Below, piece after piece: positions 34,291-46,078 of a DNA stretch of 64,000 nt (its first letter is position 1; each line of letters starts with the position of its first letter). Below the pieces are notes generated by a model. The model saw only the letters and a program-made list of their open reading frames with translations, was not told the DNA's origin and did not search any database. Source of the stretch: Rhypophila decipiens (Eukaryota; Ascomycota; Sordariomycetes; Sordariales; Naviculisporaceae); contig MU858163.1 in assembly GCA_033297075.1 (NCBI GenBank), forward strand, positions 53,693 to 117,692, read 5' to 3'. The position numbers and the translations under genes were made by a program.

Positions 34291-35676
34291 CTAATCCTTG
34301 TGTGAGATTGTCCCATCATTCCAAGAACCACCAACGCCAACCCACTTGGCAACCACCATCCCCAGATCCGACCCCTCGAGCTTGTACTCCTCTCCCTGTG
34401 TAAGAAACTCGAACCCAGGCCCAGCCATCTCAAACAGCGCCTTCCAATCCCCCAGCTCTCTATCCCCGGCATTCATGAGATAGCCCATCGCCAGATCCGC
34501 GCTCCTTACATGGGCAGCGTCCGCCTTGCCCTCCTGGTCCAGCCGCTTCAATGTCTCAGCGTCAGGAACAACAACGTCATTAATGACAACATGCGACACG
34601 CCCGCCTCGAGAGCCGGCTTGAGCGCCTCGAGCATCTTGACAGCGTATTTGTCGCTCCAGTTATGAAAACACGCGCGAAAGACATAGACAGCTGCACTCT
34701 TGCCAGGCTGCTCTGTGAAGAAGTCGTGTACCATGTAGCTCAATCGGCCCGCCAAGTCTTCCGGCATATTAGCCGAGGCCGCCTCAATCACGGCCTCCTG
34801 GATATCCTGCACGACAACGTGCTTCAACCCTGGAAACGCCCAGGCGAGTTGGATACCCAGCTGGCCGTGTGATCCGCCCACGTCGACGCTTTTCCACCGG
34901 AAGAAGGCAAAAGCGCCCTCCACCCGTCCATCCAGCCGTCGACAGAAAACCGCACGTCGGTACCGGGCCGGTTGGCGTAGAGACGCATGCCCGCCGCAAA
35001 GCGTGCGGCTCGCTCAGGCTCGCTGGCCAGGTACTCGAAGATGGGCTTTTCGGTGTCGTGTGCGAGCGCGAACCCGGTGTGCTCCGGTTCATGGGAGTCG
35101 GGCCACTTAGCCATGGGCCCATGGCGTCCAATGAACGAAAGGCTGCAGGCCAGCAGTCCTCCGTTAGCCAGCCGACCACGACACCATGTCGGGCTCTCTG
35201 GCCAGGAGGCGCGAGGCAGCCGAGTGAGATACTTGACCCGGGGAAGGTCCCTCGACAAACACGCGTTGGGATATAGCATGGCGGATCAGACGGCGAATAT
35301 TTCGTTCAGATAGGCCGGTTGTAGAGGCGATTGCGGAGAATGTGGTGGTACTTGCACCGTCGTCCAAGGGAACTAGACTGGCAAGACCAAGACGGGCGAT
35401 GACCAGCTGCGAGAGGAGGGCATTTGGGTTGGCGAGCTCGAGGACGTGCTCCCGCGGGCCGAGCATTAGTTGGCGCAGTTCGAGGGTATCTTGGAGGATG
35501 GCCTTTCGCGCTGCGAGTATTTCGGGAGGCGCGGTGGTGGGTAGGGGTGACGGCTGGTCATATTTTGCCGAGAAGGACGGCGTGGGGATGGAGTTTTCGC
35601 CGAGGTAGGCGTCGAATTTAGCAGTGTTTGTCGCTATCCGGTTGGAGAGTTGCACGATCCGCGATTGCTCTGGCAT
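34291..35676 (-). pseudogene. SAM-dependent O-methyltransferase relic with about three frameshifts
   Basis: Remnant of a plant/fungal-type class I O-methyltransferase, as used on polyketide or aromatic hydroxyls. Reading from 35676 on the minus strand, the N-terminal dimerisation part is intact (HVLELANPNALLSQ, then HSAASRLLAREPDMVSW). The frame then shifts three times, each by the equivalent of one lost base: near 35180-35190 (into GWLTEDCWPAAFRSLDAM), near 35105-35115 (into AKWPDSHEPEHTGFALAHDT) and near 34920 (into FRWKSVDVGGSHGQLG). The catalytic half then continues intact with the SAM-binding DVGGSHG, FFTEQPGKSAAVYVFRACFH and the HNWSDKYAVKML segment, ending at 34291. No intron sites explain the shifts. 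Domain order and spacing are otherwise normal, so the break is fairly recent or technical. Confidence 0.75.
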
Positions 35677-36310
35677 TTTTATCTGTCTTTGGTGGGCTTG
35701 CCTTGGGCTTTGGACTGGTCGTTTTCGGTGTTATCGTGCAATAGATGAAGTTTATTTTGAGGACTTCAAAAGAACCGGCGAGCGAGGAGATGCCACGGGC
35801 GGAGCTTATCACAGTGACCATATTGCCGTCTTTGAGCCTCGACCTACTTTTCACTTGCTGTCTGTAAAGTAAGGCAGATAACTGCCCGGGTAATTGAACG
35901 TATCGGCACGTTGCATCAGACAATAAGAACCAACAGGGCAGAGTATCATTGGATTCACGTCCGCTGTTGTATTCAGAGCAGCCATGTACATCCCAGCCCG
36001 CACGTAGTGTATGATTGGCCGAGATCGAATGCAATGTGGTTCTTGTTGGTTCTGAAGTACGACCAACTGTATGCCGCACATATGAGACATGTATAATTTG
36101 CAAGAGTGTAGTAGTATCACAGCCAACGACCAGGGTGTGGATATTTCTTGTACCAACAGATAGCTGCTCTGATTCTTTTGAAAGCTGCAGAGAAAATCGG
36201 AGATGGTCTCCCCATCCTCCAAGTCTGTGTCGTCGTCCTGGATGCCCACCTCGGTACCGATACTCAAGCTCCTGAGACTATAGGCTGACGCTTTTATCTC
36301 GACACTCAGC
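35677..36310. other. Intergenic region
   Basis: No supported gene. A minus-strand open frame of 138 codons (35851-36267) has no recognisable domain and is not called. Confidence 0.3.
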
Positions 36311-36619
36311 TCACCTGCCCCTGGGGTTTGGGCTGGAGCTTAGTTGTCTCGGAGGACCAAGGAGGGCTGTTGGCTGGCATCTGAAAACCATCCAGCCCAT
36401 CTTCCGGCCGAGCAGATATATCTGCTTGCGAAGTTCTTGTATTGTTGTCCGCGTCGTGATATCTGGCGGAAGTGTCATGTGCAGCACCGACCAAGTCGAC
36501 AGGAAGATGATGCTCAGACAACTCCAGACCACGTCCATGGTTGACCTAAGATTCGCGTCGTCGACAAAGCCACTTGGGGCCTCTGAAGGGAATGTGCATG
36601 TTGGCCCAAAGACTTTCAT
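36311..36619 (-). pseudogene. Fragment of a fungal multi-spanning membrane protein
   Basis: The translated minus-strand frame holds the pattern (R)STMDVVWSCLSIIFLSTW, then SVLHMTLPP and LLGRKMGWMVF. It resembles the N-terminal hallmark of a large family of uncharacterised fungal membrane proteins (an RGTxxILWSC segment, a first transmembrane helix, a Trp-x-x-hHLN/LP motif, then a basic R-K-hK-WM segment). The reading after WMVF loses this character and stops after about 25 residues, and no continuing exon is obvious downstream. I therefore regard it as a truncated copy. The family has no assigned function. The resemblance is from memory of the pattern and needs a profile search. Confidence 0.45.
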
Positions 36620-37561
36620 ATCAGTCCCTAGTAATACTGGGTAGCTATCAGATCAAGACCCCAATGTCTGCGAACTGGAAGGAGTTAATAATCATAGTTA
36701 CCTTCAACCTTCTATTAACTTGAAGCGCTCACAACCTGCGGCCTTTTCACTCACAGTGCCAAACACTTGAACGCAATCCAGTGAAACATGCATACACGAA
36801 ACTTGGATAATTCTAGCCCTCCTCCAACCTGTGCTGCTACTTATCCGCCTTCCAGAGGTTGATCGCAGTGACCACCCACCCAGCAGCAAGTTTCAACTCT
36901 AAGCAAAGGCCTGTGGAACAAGCCTTAGTACAGTACATGCCTATTGACACACACGCAATCCTTCTGTCGGAATATCACACTTCTTGTCAAAATTGATTGA
37001 TTGTCATTTTTCTCGTCTGTTTTGCTCTCTGGCTTCGCCAGAGAGCTTCTCTTATAACTGTACATGGTGGCAATACCGGTGGCAAATATGACGAAACCGG
37101 TGACAAAGATTATTACCAATATTTCCAGTCATTTCCAGAGAGTTCCTTCTGATAACCAATCCCTTCCGAATGGCAAGGAATATTCTGACACCTTCCTTGG
37201 CTTGACTGCGAGTTGTCGGAAAATTCCAGATGTGATTGGGCTGTGCCGTTGGAAGCTGCATGTGGCTGACATAAACCACCTATTTCCCGGGCAACTAAAA
37301 ATCCCCTGCCAATCGCAGCTTTGCCTTTCGTATCAAAAGTGGGGGATTTATTGTTGCTGTTCGTGAAGGATTGCTCATTAGCGCCGGCAGCCACGTGTTT
37401 CACCTGAAACTGCTCGAGTGTAGTTTTGTTAATTTTTTCTTGCGATATCTCCATCCATCCTTTCGGAATACATCTGCATCCTGCACCGCTATTCCTGCTT
37501 TCATCCGATCAACCGTAATCCGTACCACCGACTACACCGGTGACTGCTAGTTACCAGTACC
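36620..37561. other. Intergenic region with a hairpin element
   Basis: No gene. A perfect 10-bp hairpin (GCTCTCTGGC-TTC-GCCAGAGAGC) lies at 37024-37046. About 60 bp around it is repeated in reverse orientation near 44665-44710. The end of the region is the probable promoter of the P450 at 37562. Confidence 0.5.
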
Positions 37562-39351
37562 ATGGATGACTGGTATGCAGCCCTGGTGTCGCCCCGTCTC
37601 GTGCAACAAACCGTAGCTGCAGGCGTGGTCATTGCCTTTTTAATCCGTCTGCTTTTTTCACTCTTCACACCCAACAACCCTCGCAAGAAGTTTCCAGTCT
37701 GGGCCACAATCGAGCTGGCCCTCACCATCCTGATCGTTGGTAGCGGCGCATCGGGATTTCCCCGCCGATTATAGTAAGTTCAATATCGAAACCATCACCG
37801 TACAATGGCGCGATTAATTGATCTTGCCCATTAATCAGTTCGGCCGTTCGCCGCTATGGCGGGTCCCTGTTTGGACTCACATCGAGACACCAGGTCCTCG
37901 TCGACTTGGGCGGCGTCGAGCGTCTCTTCTCGCAACCCCACCACATCATCAACCCCGAACCCGCCCAATACACAATAGCCACCCGCGTCTTTGGCGGCCA
38001 GGACTCGCCTGATCTCAAGGCCAAGCTCGAGGCCACCTTCAAAGATGTCATCGCTCCCGTTGAGCGACTGTTCGTCAACGAGGCAGCCGCCGCCGCCTTG
38101 ATAGAATGCGCAGGCATACCGGAAGCGGTATCATCCCTAGTCACATTCTCGTCTTCAGGGGCCAACCCGAAAAAGCCCCCCCAACGCTGGGAACGCTCCG
38201 CCTCTATCCGCCTCATCCCCGGAGAACAACCTGCCGTGGAGGCCAACTTCCAGTCCCTAATCCGGGACCTAGGGGCCTGTATCGCCATCCCCCTCCTCTA
38301 CGGCCACGACTTGCTCAACCGCTACGACTCGCTCCTCGACGACCTCTGGAGGTTTGACAACGACCTATTCCCGCTCCTCATGATCGGCCTCCCGACCTGG
38401 GCCCCCTTTAGGATGATGCGCGAGGGCGTCGCCGCCAGATCCCGTCTCTTGACCGAGATTGAGGCTCTCCAACGACGCATCGACCAGCATGAGAGCGGTG
38501 GCATCGTCGACTTTGGCGCCGACATGTCCGATGTTAGCTATGCTGCGCTGGGGCGAGCCGCCGCCTACAGGACCCACGGCTGGACCCTGCCGCAGAGGGC
38601 CGCCGGCGAGCTGGGCATCCTCTGGGGCCAGAACGCCAACACGCAGGCTATGCTCTTCTGGCTGCTTACCTATGTTTATTCGACGCCAGGTCTGGTGGAC
38701 CAATTAAGGGAAGAAATCAGCCCTTATATTACCATCACCACCACCGAGCTCGACGACAGGGAAAATGGTAGTAATCATAGCATCAAGGAGAACAAGATCA
38801 CAGCAATGGATCACGCCGCCCTTGCACGCAACTGTCCACGCCTCAAAGCCTGTCTATTCGAGTCATACCGACTAGCTAACGAGGCCACCTCGATCCGCTA
38901 CGTCGAGAAAGACACCACCGTGCCCGACGCCGGCGAGCACCACCATCTCAAGGCCGGCACCTTCATCTCGGCTCCGCATTCCGTCATCCAACGAGACCCG
39001 TCCGTTTACCCCGACCCGAACCGCTTCGTGCCCGACCGCTTTCTCGAGGAGGTGTTCGACGAGGACGGTAAGAAGAAGCTGGCGGCCAAGTATGGAAAGC
39101 TGAAGCCGTGGGGTGTTGGGACCGCCAAGTGCAAGGGGAGGACCTTTGCCGAAAGGGAGATTTTATCTCTTGCTGCCGCGGTTTTGAGTTTGTGGGATGT
39201 TAGTCCTGCTCCTGGTAGTAGGGATAAGGATACTAATCGTCCTCCGCGTTGGGAGTTACCCCCGATGGTGCCGGGTACGGGCGTCAAGAAGCCCATTAGG
39301 GATATCCGGGTTATTATCACGGGGAGGCACTCACTTCGTTCTGGACCTTGA
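37562..39351 (+). CDS. Cytochrome P450, CYP7/CYP8-like
   Basis: Membrane-anchored P450. Exons 37562-37773 and 37839-39351 join in phase 2 (GTAAGT...TTAATCAG), giving 574 residues. N-terminal hydrophobic segments (TVAAGVVIAFLIRLLFSLF and a second one) anchor it in the ER. The I-helix lacks the AGxDT motif and instead reads LWGQNANTQAMLFW (GQNANTQ at 334-340), as in CYP7/CYP8-type enzymes. ExxR is present (ESYR, 412-415), and the haem loop PWGVGTAKCKGRTFAERE carries C502. Relatives hydroxylate sterols or isomerise oxygenated lipids, so a lipid or steroid-like substrate is plausible but unproved. It is not clustered with a synthase; the broken O-methyltransferase 2 kb to the left is the nearest biosynthetic neighbour. 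Confidence 0.88.
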
Positions 39352-39965
39352 GAGGGGTCGAAAGTCCCGGGGGAAAATGCAAGGCACTATCACAAAGTAG
39401 GGGCATTAGTGAAACTAATAACACAAGGCATGTTAGAATCATACTACATAATATTAGGAAACGGAGTTGGGAACCAGAATCGTAAGAAGTCCTGTAAGTT
39501 AAGGTGATTACTGTTATTTACATGTTATTTACGTCTTGTTGAGTTAGCGACTTCCTATAAAACCGAAAGTAGATTACTCGGTCTAGAAATACGTTCTCGT
39601 ACTCTTATATAATAATAATAACAGCTTCTAGTCTTTGTTATTGTTTAGAAGATATAGCTTTTTATCCTTCTAGCTACTAGTTCTAGACTCTTCTAAGTAG
39701 ATAGGGAGCTTTTATGGGTAAAATAGTTCCACCGGTCGGTACCGCGTTGTGTGCAGCTAGAATGATGATGGACACGACTTTTCTACATGAACAGGGTGAT
39801 ATAACGGATACACAAACGGTTAATGACAGACTTGATTGAAGCCCAGGTGTATCCAGCACAAAGGAAATTTACCTTCCAGTCAATTTACTTCCTGTATCCA
39901 TTACAGATCCTTCAGTATTTACGTCCAATCCAAGTCTGCATAACCCTCTATAGAGGCTTACGGTA
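39352..39965. other. AT-rich intergenic stretch
   Basis: About 39420-39720 is visibly more AT-rich than its surroundings, with many TA, CTAG and TAATA motifs (ACTCTTATATAATAATAATA near 39600). No ORF is seen. It may be a small block of transition-mutated (RIP-like) repeat DNA. Both flanking genes end here, so terminators should lie in it as well. Confidence 0.4.
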
Positions 39966-41572
39966 CTAAAGCCCCATTTCCCCCAATCTCTGAGCCAAAT
40001 CATCCCCATCCACATCGCCCGCCAAACTTTCTTCCGCAATCCCAATCCTCCCATACGACCTGATACTGGTCTGATACGGGTACGGGTTACTAGGCGTACT
40101 ATTCGAATCATGTGCCTTGCGTTTCACGATCCCACTCAATCCCTCCAAAATCACATTCCGAACCTGCTTGATCATGCTCTCGAGGATATCCTCCGTCTGC
40201 TTTTTGACATGCTGTCCTTCATTCTCATAAACATCCGGCACGCGCCATTTGTAATACACGTTGGAGTGTGACGGTCTGACCTTCACCTCTGTTGGGTGAG
40301 CTGCGAAATAGAGTGCGCAAAGCCGGCAAGTTGGTTTGCTGCACCCTATATATCGCCCGAATGTGGCTTCTTCGTAAAAGCGAAGTGGTTCATCGCCTTC
40401 CGAGAGTAAATTGTCTCGAAGGATGGAATCAAAGAGGTTGATCTCGCAATGCACGATTGGTTTGAACCTTGATACTCTGGCGCATTCCTTGATTGCACCA
40501 TCGATGTCTAATGATTTCAGATGACCAGCACAAGCATGGTAGGCGGTTTTGATGGCGGCAGGCATGCGCTGCATGATTCCGGCTGCTGAGCGACGGATGT
40601 TGGGAGTTGAGTCCTCCACGTGGGCAACAGAGGGAATGGCGACGACAGAAAAGTCTTCGAATAGGGATCGTCGATAATGGCGAACCGAAAGAAGGACTGT
40701 TATGGCGACAGAGTAAGATTGTAGACGGCCCAAGTGATGGCGGAGATCCGACCATGGCGTCCGACTATTGGGATCACTGTCGTGGCGTGACTTTTGGCGA
40801 AGGAAAGTCTCAAAGGGCGTTGTGTAGAGCGTTGAGATCGTGTTGAGGAGGGCAACAGCTGATGTGGCGACTAGGAGCGATGAAATATTAGCGAGCCCGC
40901 TTTGAGAAATGAAGCTGGAAGACCTACAGTGCTCGTTGCTGGGACCTCCCTGGACAGTAGACTCTGCAAGCTGTTGAATGGTGCGCAGGTTTCTGGCGGC
41001 GGTTTGGGCTGAAGATAGATGCTTGTTAGCCTTTGTCAAAGCAGATGGTTTTTTGAAGTATTAAACGTACATGAGGCAGTGTCCACACTCTCGCAAGCCT
41101 GAATGCAAAAGTCCAGTTCCTTCAGTACCCCTCCAACGTAGTTCTCCACTCGACCTCGGTTAAACATGATGACCTTCCCTAAGATGTCTTCGCGGATCGT
41201 GTCAAGTCGTTCATCTGGGGTTTGACCCAAGGTGGTGAGAATATCAGTAATGTACTCCCTGACCTTCTCTAGGTCTGAGTGGCTTCTATTATTGGATGCA
41301 AAGCGATACTGGATAGACCCAGGCTGGAGCACGGAAAAAGCGGTGATGGTGTCACCTCCACGCTCGCTGTCACAGATCTGGGCCAGCTTGTTGACGAAAC
41401 AGAAAAACTCATCCTTGGGTGTCTTGCCAGTAGCGGTCTCCAGGTCAGGTTCTGTGGTGGTGCCATTGTTGTAGTTCACCTGAATGAGACAGTACAAGAA
41501 GATGACTGCCTCGTAAAAGCGTACGGAAGCACTTCGTGAGACGGGAGCGGCTGTGGAGATGTTGACAGCCAT
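39966..41572 (-). CDS. OTT_1508-like deaminase-domain protein, 3 exons
   Basis: Predicted protein with a C-terminal zinc deaminase-like domain of the OTT_1508 type, a family related to nucleic-acid/nucleotide deaminases and often linked to toxins or conflict systems. Minus-strand exons 41572-41071, 41008-40928 and 40870-39966 join in phase 1 at both junctions, giving 495 residues. The N-terminal 170 residues are helical and of unknown type. The domain shows FKPIVHCEINLFDSILRDN (HxE-like HCE), FYEEATFGRYIGCSKPTCRLC (a PCxxC variant with Cys-x-x-Cys) and the following CALYFAAHPTEVKVRPSH. This is the usual order of a histidine/glutamate helix followed by a paired-cysteine helix. The substrate is unknown. 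The internal exon of 81 nt is bounded by GTAGGT and CTAG. Confidence 0.75.
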
Positions 41573-42901
41573 GGTAAGCGTTGCTTGTAAAGATGAGAAA
41601 AAACTTGTCACTTTGAGCAATTTGTTGACATGAAAAGGGGTCGGGGCCGTTGGCTGGGTGATGGCGTTCAAGGTTTAGAAGTGAGAATTAAGGACGGGTA
41701 TGGAACTGCTTTGGTGGAACTTGATATTGCGAGGAAAGAATATATGCAATTTTTCTTTTGGTTGTAGTTCAATAATTCTTGTTTGAACCTTTTCCCCTTT
41801 GATTCTCTTGGGAGGCATAGAGGCAGATTCTGCCTCATGTACGTCGGTTACACAAACATGGCTTAGAAGGGGGCATACAACCTATTATCACATCACCATT
41901 CACCGGAAAGTACAAGGTTTATCCTGTCAGGATTTGTATTAACAAACGATGGTTAGAATGAAGTGAAGCCAGTTTGCTTCCGTCTTATCGAGGTCTTGGT
42001 AGGCCTTTCAGAACTGCATCCCCCCTTTTCGGTCAACATTCAGCTTGATACGGTAGTGACTGTTTTCCAACCAATAGGATACTTTGCATTGTCGAGCCGA
42101 TGTCCCAGAATTTCTCTGATTGGTCTGAAAATAAAAAAGAGCCCAATTAGGAAAGGTTCCATCATCGTCATCTAACTTCATCCCCACCCATGCTTCCGGC
42201 CTCACTACATATCACCGCCCGCTTCTCAGCATTCAACCCATGCCTCATCTGCCGGTGGCCTCAAAAAAGCGACGCTACCAAGCTATGTCCGTCAGGCCTC
42301 ATACATTAGCGGCAGCCATCATGATGCCTCCGTGTGCTGCCTCCTGCTCACGGTCGAGCCTCGAATCGGGCGACTTGCATCGCTAGAGTATTTGAGCCCA
42401 AGATAACCGCCAGGATCGAGGAGCTTTCTCCACCAAGTTCGGCACATCAGATCAACGGACCACGCTTTTCTCATTCCCCGAGCCACACACTTCGTCCTCT
42501 GTTGTCACCTTGTCCCACTCTGGAAGCGGTGAGACCCACTGTCTTGAGGGCATCGCCAACTTGACTTGCCCAGGATCGTCTCCACCAGCACCTTCATCCG
42601 CCGGCTCGCCTAATCGAGCTGCAGGGAAAGTCAATAACTGGACAGAGTTTCGTTAAGACACCTAGGAACACGGTTAGCCCCCGATCAAGAGTGACAAGGT
42701 AAGTGACGGGGGCCTCTTGCAGTTCGCAAGCTGACGAAACAAGGTATTCTCGAACCAGTCCAACCGAAGATCCACCTGCCTTGAACCAAGAGTTGCAGAT
42801 TCAAGAGAATTTGCAGTGCGGGAGCTTTCTGGTCGCTTCCTGTCGCTGCGTGGCTCGGCAGAAGAAATTTAGCTGATAACCCCTGTCAGACAGCCGTCGG
42901 G
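41573..42901. other. Divergent intergenic region
   Basis: The 1.3-kb gap lies between the deaminase-like gene (leftward) and the zinc-finger gene (rightward). No gene is supported. It should contain both promoters. No tandem repeat or conserved RNA is seen. Confidence 0.4.
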
Positions 42902-44098
42902 ATGCCCAGTCAGCGCTCGTCAGGAAAGGGGAAGCAGAGCAGCAGCAGCCGCTCTGGGGACCAGCGGTACTATTATACCGCCTCACAAGGAGCAGCGACA
43001 GCCGAAGCAGCAGGGAGAGTGCAAGATGAAGACGGCACTATAGACCCCCGCTATTTGAGTGCCACTCAGTACAATTACAACACTAACCAGGAGTATACGA
43101 GGCCCGAAGAGTCGGGCACCCTTGGCACCGACGGGACTTTTAACACCTACGGCCTCCCATCATCCTCTGCCTCTTATTCCACGTATTTCGACCCTGATAG
43201 CACGACAGCCACCTTTGGACCGGAAAACACGTCAAATTACCAAACTCCCAGCTTCAATTTGGAACAGGAACAGGCTGGCCATCCCGGTCAGCGCGTGGAC
43301 CTATAGGGGACACATTCCTACGATCCAAATACGTCCGGCCACCACGCTACTTACCAGGGTGCAGTCGACCCGTCGCTGCTGGAGTTTTCCACGCTCTCGA
43401 TTACCGGTCAATACGCCTCGACGAGCACCGCTCAATACTCTTCACAAGACTCGCAATACCCGGCCTACATGCCCGACCAAGGCTCGTCCAACTGGCAACA
43501 ACAAATTGCACCGTCCGCCCCTTATACGATCACCACAGAGGACATGGCCGGCCCCGAAGACCAAACTTACTCCGAAGAGAATCTTGTTGACTATGGAGAG
43601 GAGGAACAACAAGAAGATCAATACGATGAAGTCTCGACTGATAAACCATACATCTGCTACCTTTTGGGAGACAAAAAGACCAACGAGATCTGTGGAAAGA
43701 GGTACTCGCGACAATGCGATTTGACGTAAGTGCCTCCATGAAGCTTTCCATTTCCCAGTCCACCTGCGCAAGTTGTCGAAACAAAGCCCCACCCCAGACT
43801 CCACTCCACACTTACAAGGCTGAACAAAAACTAACATCACGATTCTCCCAACAGAAAACACCAAAACAATCACCTCAAGGGACACCACTGCACTGTTCCC
43901 GGTTGCGAATGGCCCGGCGGGGCAGAAAAGAAAGACCTAGACAGACACATGTGGACGAACCATTCCACCACGGCGAGGGAGCAGAAAGTCAAGAAGGATG
44001 AGAAAGTCTGCCCCCACTGTGCGTATAAAGGACGGGGCGATAACGTCGCCCGACATTTGAAGAATTGCAAGAACTTGAAGAAGGGGAAGTCGAAGTAG
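42902..44098 (+). CDS. C2H2-type zinc-finger protein with an in-frame stop codon
   Basis: Probable DNA-binding protein. Exons 42902-43725 and 43855-44098 join in phase 2 (GTAAGT...CCAACAG) into 356 codons. The N-terminal 240 residues are low-complexity, rich in Ser, Thr, Tyr and Gln, as in transcription-factor activation regions. The C-terminal part holds an ICGKRYSRQCDLTKHQNNH finger (C-x12-H-x3-H) spanning the intron. A CTVPGCEW...DRHMWTNH finger (C-x4-C) and a third CPHC...RHLKNC finger follow. Codon 135 is TAG (43304-43306), in the same frame as everything before and after. The text on both sides has the same composition, and no intron of credible length removes the stop. The gene is either a nonsense allele, a readthrough case or a sequence error. 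The start has no strong alternative. Confidence 0.65.
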
Positions 44099-46078
44099 TG
44101 GAAGTTCAGATATGATATAGACGGACTGGGAGAGTTGCTCCAGTTTCTTTGCTTTGCTTTTTCGTTGTTCATTCTGTTTACCCCCTTCGGCAGTATGTGC
44201 CCGCTCCTTTGGAAAACTCTTTATTTTTTCGTTTTCTCAGCCCTTTTCTTCGCACTCCAACGATTTGACGCATCGGTTTCAGGGTTTCCCTGTCCTTTCT
44301 TTTACTGCACAAACCAACAACAGCCACTTTACAATCTTTCTCTTGGCTTTTACACCCTTGTCGACGGCGGCTTCGGTTCCGTTGTGCATGCTGCATTCCT
44401 CTTTGAACATTATACAACAGCACATGCTTTATGACGGTTTCCTATTTCAATGACGAATGAGCAACACAATCCTATTATTGTCTGCTTTCACACGTATGAA
44501 GGCACCTCACCTATTATATGCCTTCTCGGCACTTATTTAGCAAAAGTCCTTTAACCATAATGAATCTGTTGGATCAAACGCTGTAAGCGAAGGTTCTGGC
44601 AGTGGCCAGAACCATGTATTTGTAATAAGTTGCCACAGCCGCGTAAACTGACGCGTAATGGCTTGCCACCATTCACAACTATAAGAGGCTCTCTGGCGAG
44701 GCCAGAGAACTGAGATAGAAAAAGGAAGAACAACAGACCTGATCACAACGCATAACAGCCTGCCGCAGCAGTAGGCCTCGCGCAACGTGATCTGGGTCCG
44801 ACTTCACCACTTCAGACGTCTTTATATTAAATTGCAACCAACAGAATCATTAACAAGCTATCTCAAAGAACCTAGGACTTAGTTACAAGGCAGCGTCCAA
44901 GAGCTAGGTTGAACTTTTAAGATGAATCCAACTGTCATAGTCTCCAGATCGTGATATTAATATTATGCTACTTTCGTGTGAGCTTGCTTCAGCTTTAAAT
45001 TTATTCTTCTGAGAGTGCCTGTGCAGCAAATGGAGCGAGTCGTGATATTGGAAGTCCGGGATCACTCGGAGTCACTGCAATTTTAGCTTCTAATAAAGAG
45101 AAGTTCGAGTAAATTAGAATCCTAACTCCGGTCTATACAATGTGTCTCGACACTGTGAGAACTGAGTACAGAATACCTCGTCTAGGCCCAGATCGGAGCC
45201 AACTGGACCAGATGATGATTCGGTCAGATAGTTACAATTGGAAAAAGTGGGGCGTGGCATATGTACCTCCAATCTAGTCGTGTCGCCAAACGCGACTGCA
45301 CTGCAATTTTAGCCCCGCGGGAGAGGATGATGGGACTCGTTTTGTGCCGTGGTTGCTGTAATCATCCCCTCCCGTGGGGCTAAAATTGCAGTGCACATCG
45401 CAGAACACTCAGTGCACATCGCAGACACTGTGCCGCCGCTTAGCGTCCTCATGTCCGACTTGTGCAGATGTTGCCGTAACTAGCAACAGGAAACCGTCTC
45501 AAAATCTGACGAATTGACAAGATATTTTAACTGCATGATGCTGCATTATAGCTGATGAACTGAGCTATCCAAATATCTCCAGAGTTATCAGGCTCACACG
45601 GTGAGTATGCTAGACTATCAAGGCGGCCCGAATTCTGCTTCCTACGACGTAGTAGCCGACAAAGCTCTTGACGTGTCATACTTTAGACGGCATACTATCG
45701 CATTGTCTTTCTTACAAGGTAGTGAATCTCTATCAATCTCATGCGAAATGTCTTGCCCTTGGAAATTTGAGTTGTGAACTCTTGCCGGCCGTTCGGTGGC
45801 TGGACATGAGGCTTTGCTGTCTAAGACAAAAAAACACTGCTTGAAACAACGATGATGAAACATGACGACTGCACCTTTTTGGACACATTTGCTTTTTTTA
45901 CCATAAAATGCTCCAGCCTCCATCCTATCTGAGAAAAATCTCCGAGCACTGAAAAAGGAGCAAGGACCTGCCGTGTAATTATTACATTTAGAATCTTTGG
46001 TATTGCAGAGCGGCGTTGACTTCATTAGGGACAGTTTAATCTTGTAAGGATACATTCTGTCCATCACCCCACCAATCC
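44099..46078. other. Intergenic region with hairpins and MITE-like inverted repeats
   Basis: No gene is supported. Structures seen: a 9-bp hairpin at 44592-44613 (GGTTCTGGC-AGTG-GCCAGAACC), an 8-bp hairpin at 44690-44708 within a sequence also found near 37.0 kb, and a large 35-bp inverted repeat at 45297-45395. A tandem AGTGCACATCGCAGA duplication lies at 45390-45404 and 45411-45425. Confidence 0.55.
45297..45395. repeat. MITE-like element with 35-bp terminal inverted repeats
   Basis: Arms 45297-45331 and 45361-45395 are inverted copies with two mismatches in 35 positions, both G/A transitions, separated by 29 bp. Each arm begins TGCACTGCAATTTTAGCCCC. A further copy of the tip, CACTGCAATTTTAGC, occurs alone at 45073-45087. 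The larger span 45073-45393 could be the full element, with the 99-bp hairpin as a nested or deleted derivative. No target duplication is certain. Confidence 0.65.
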
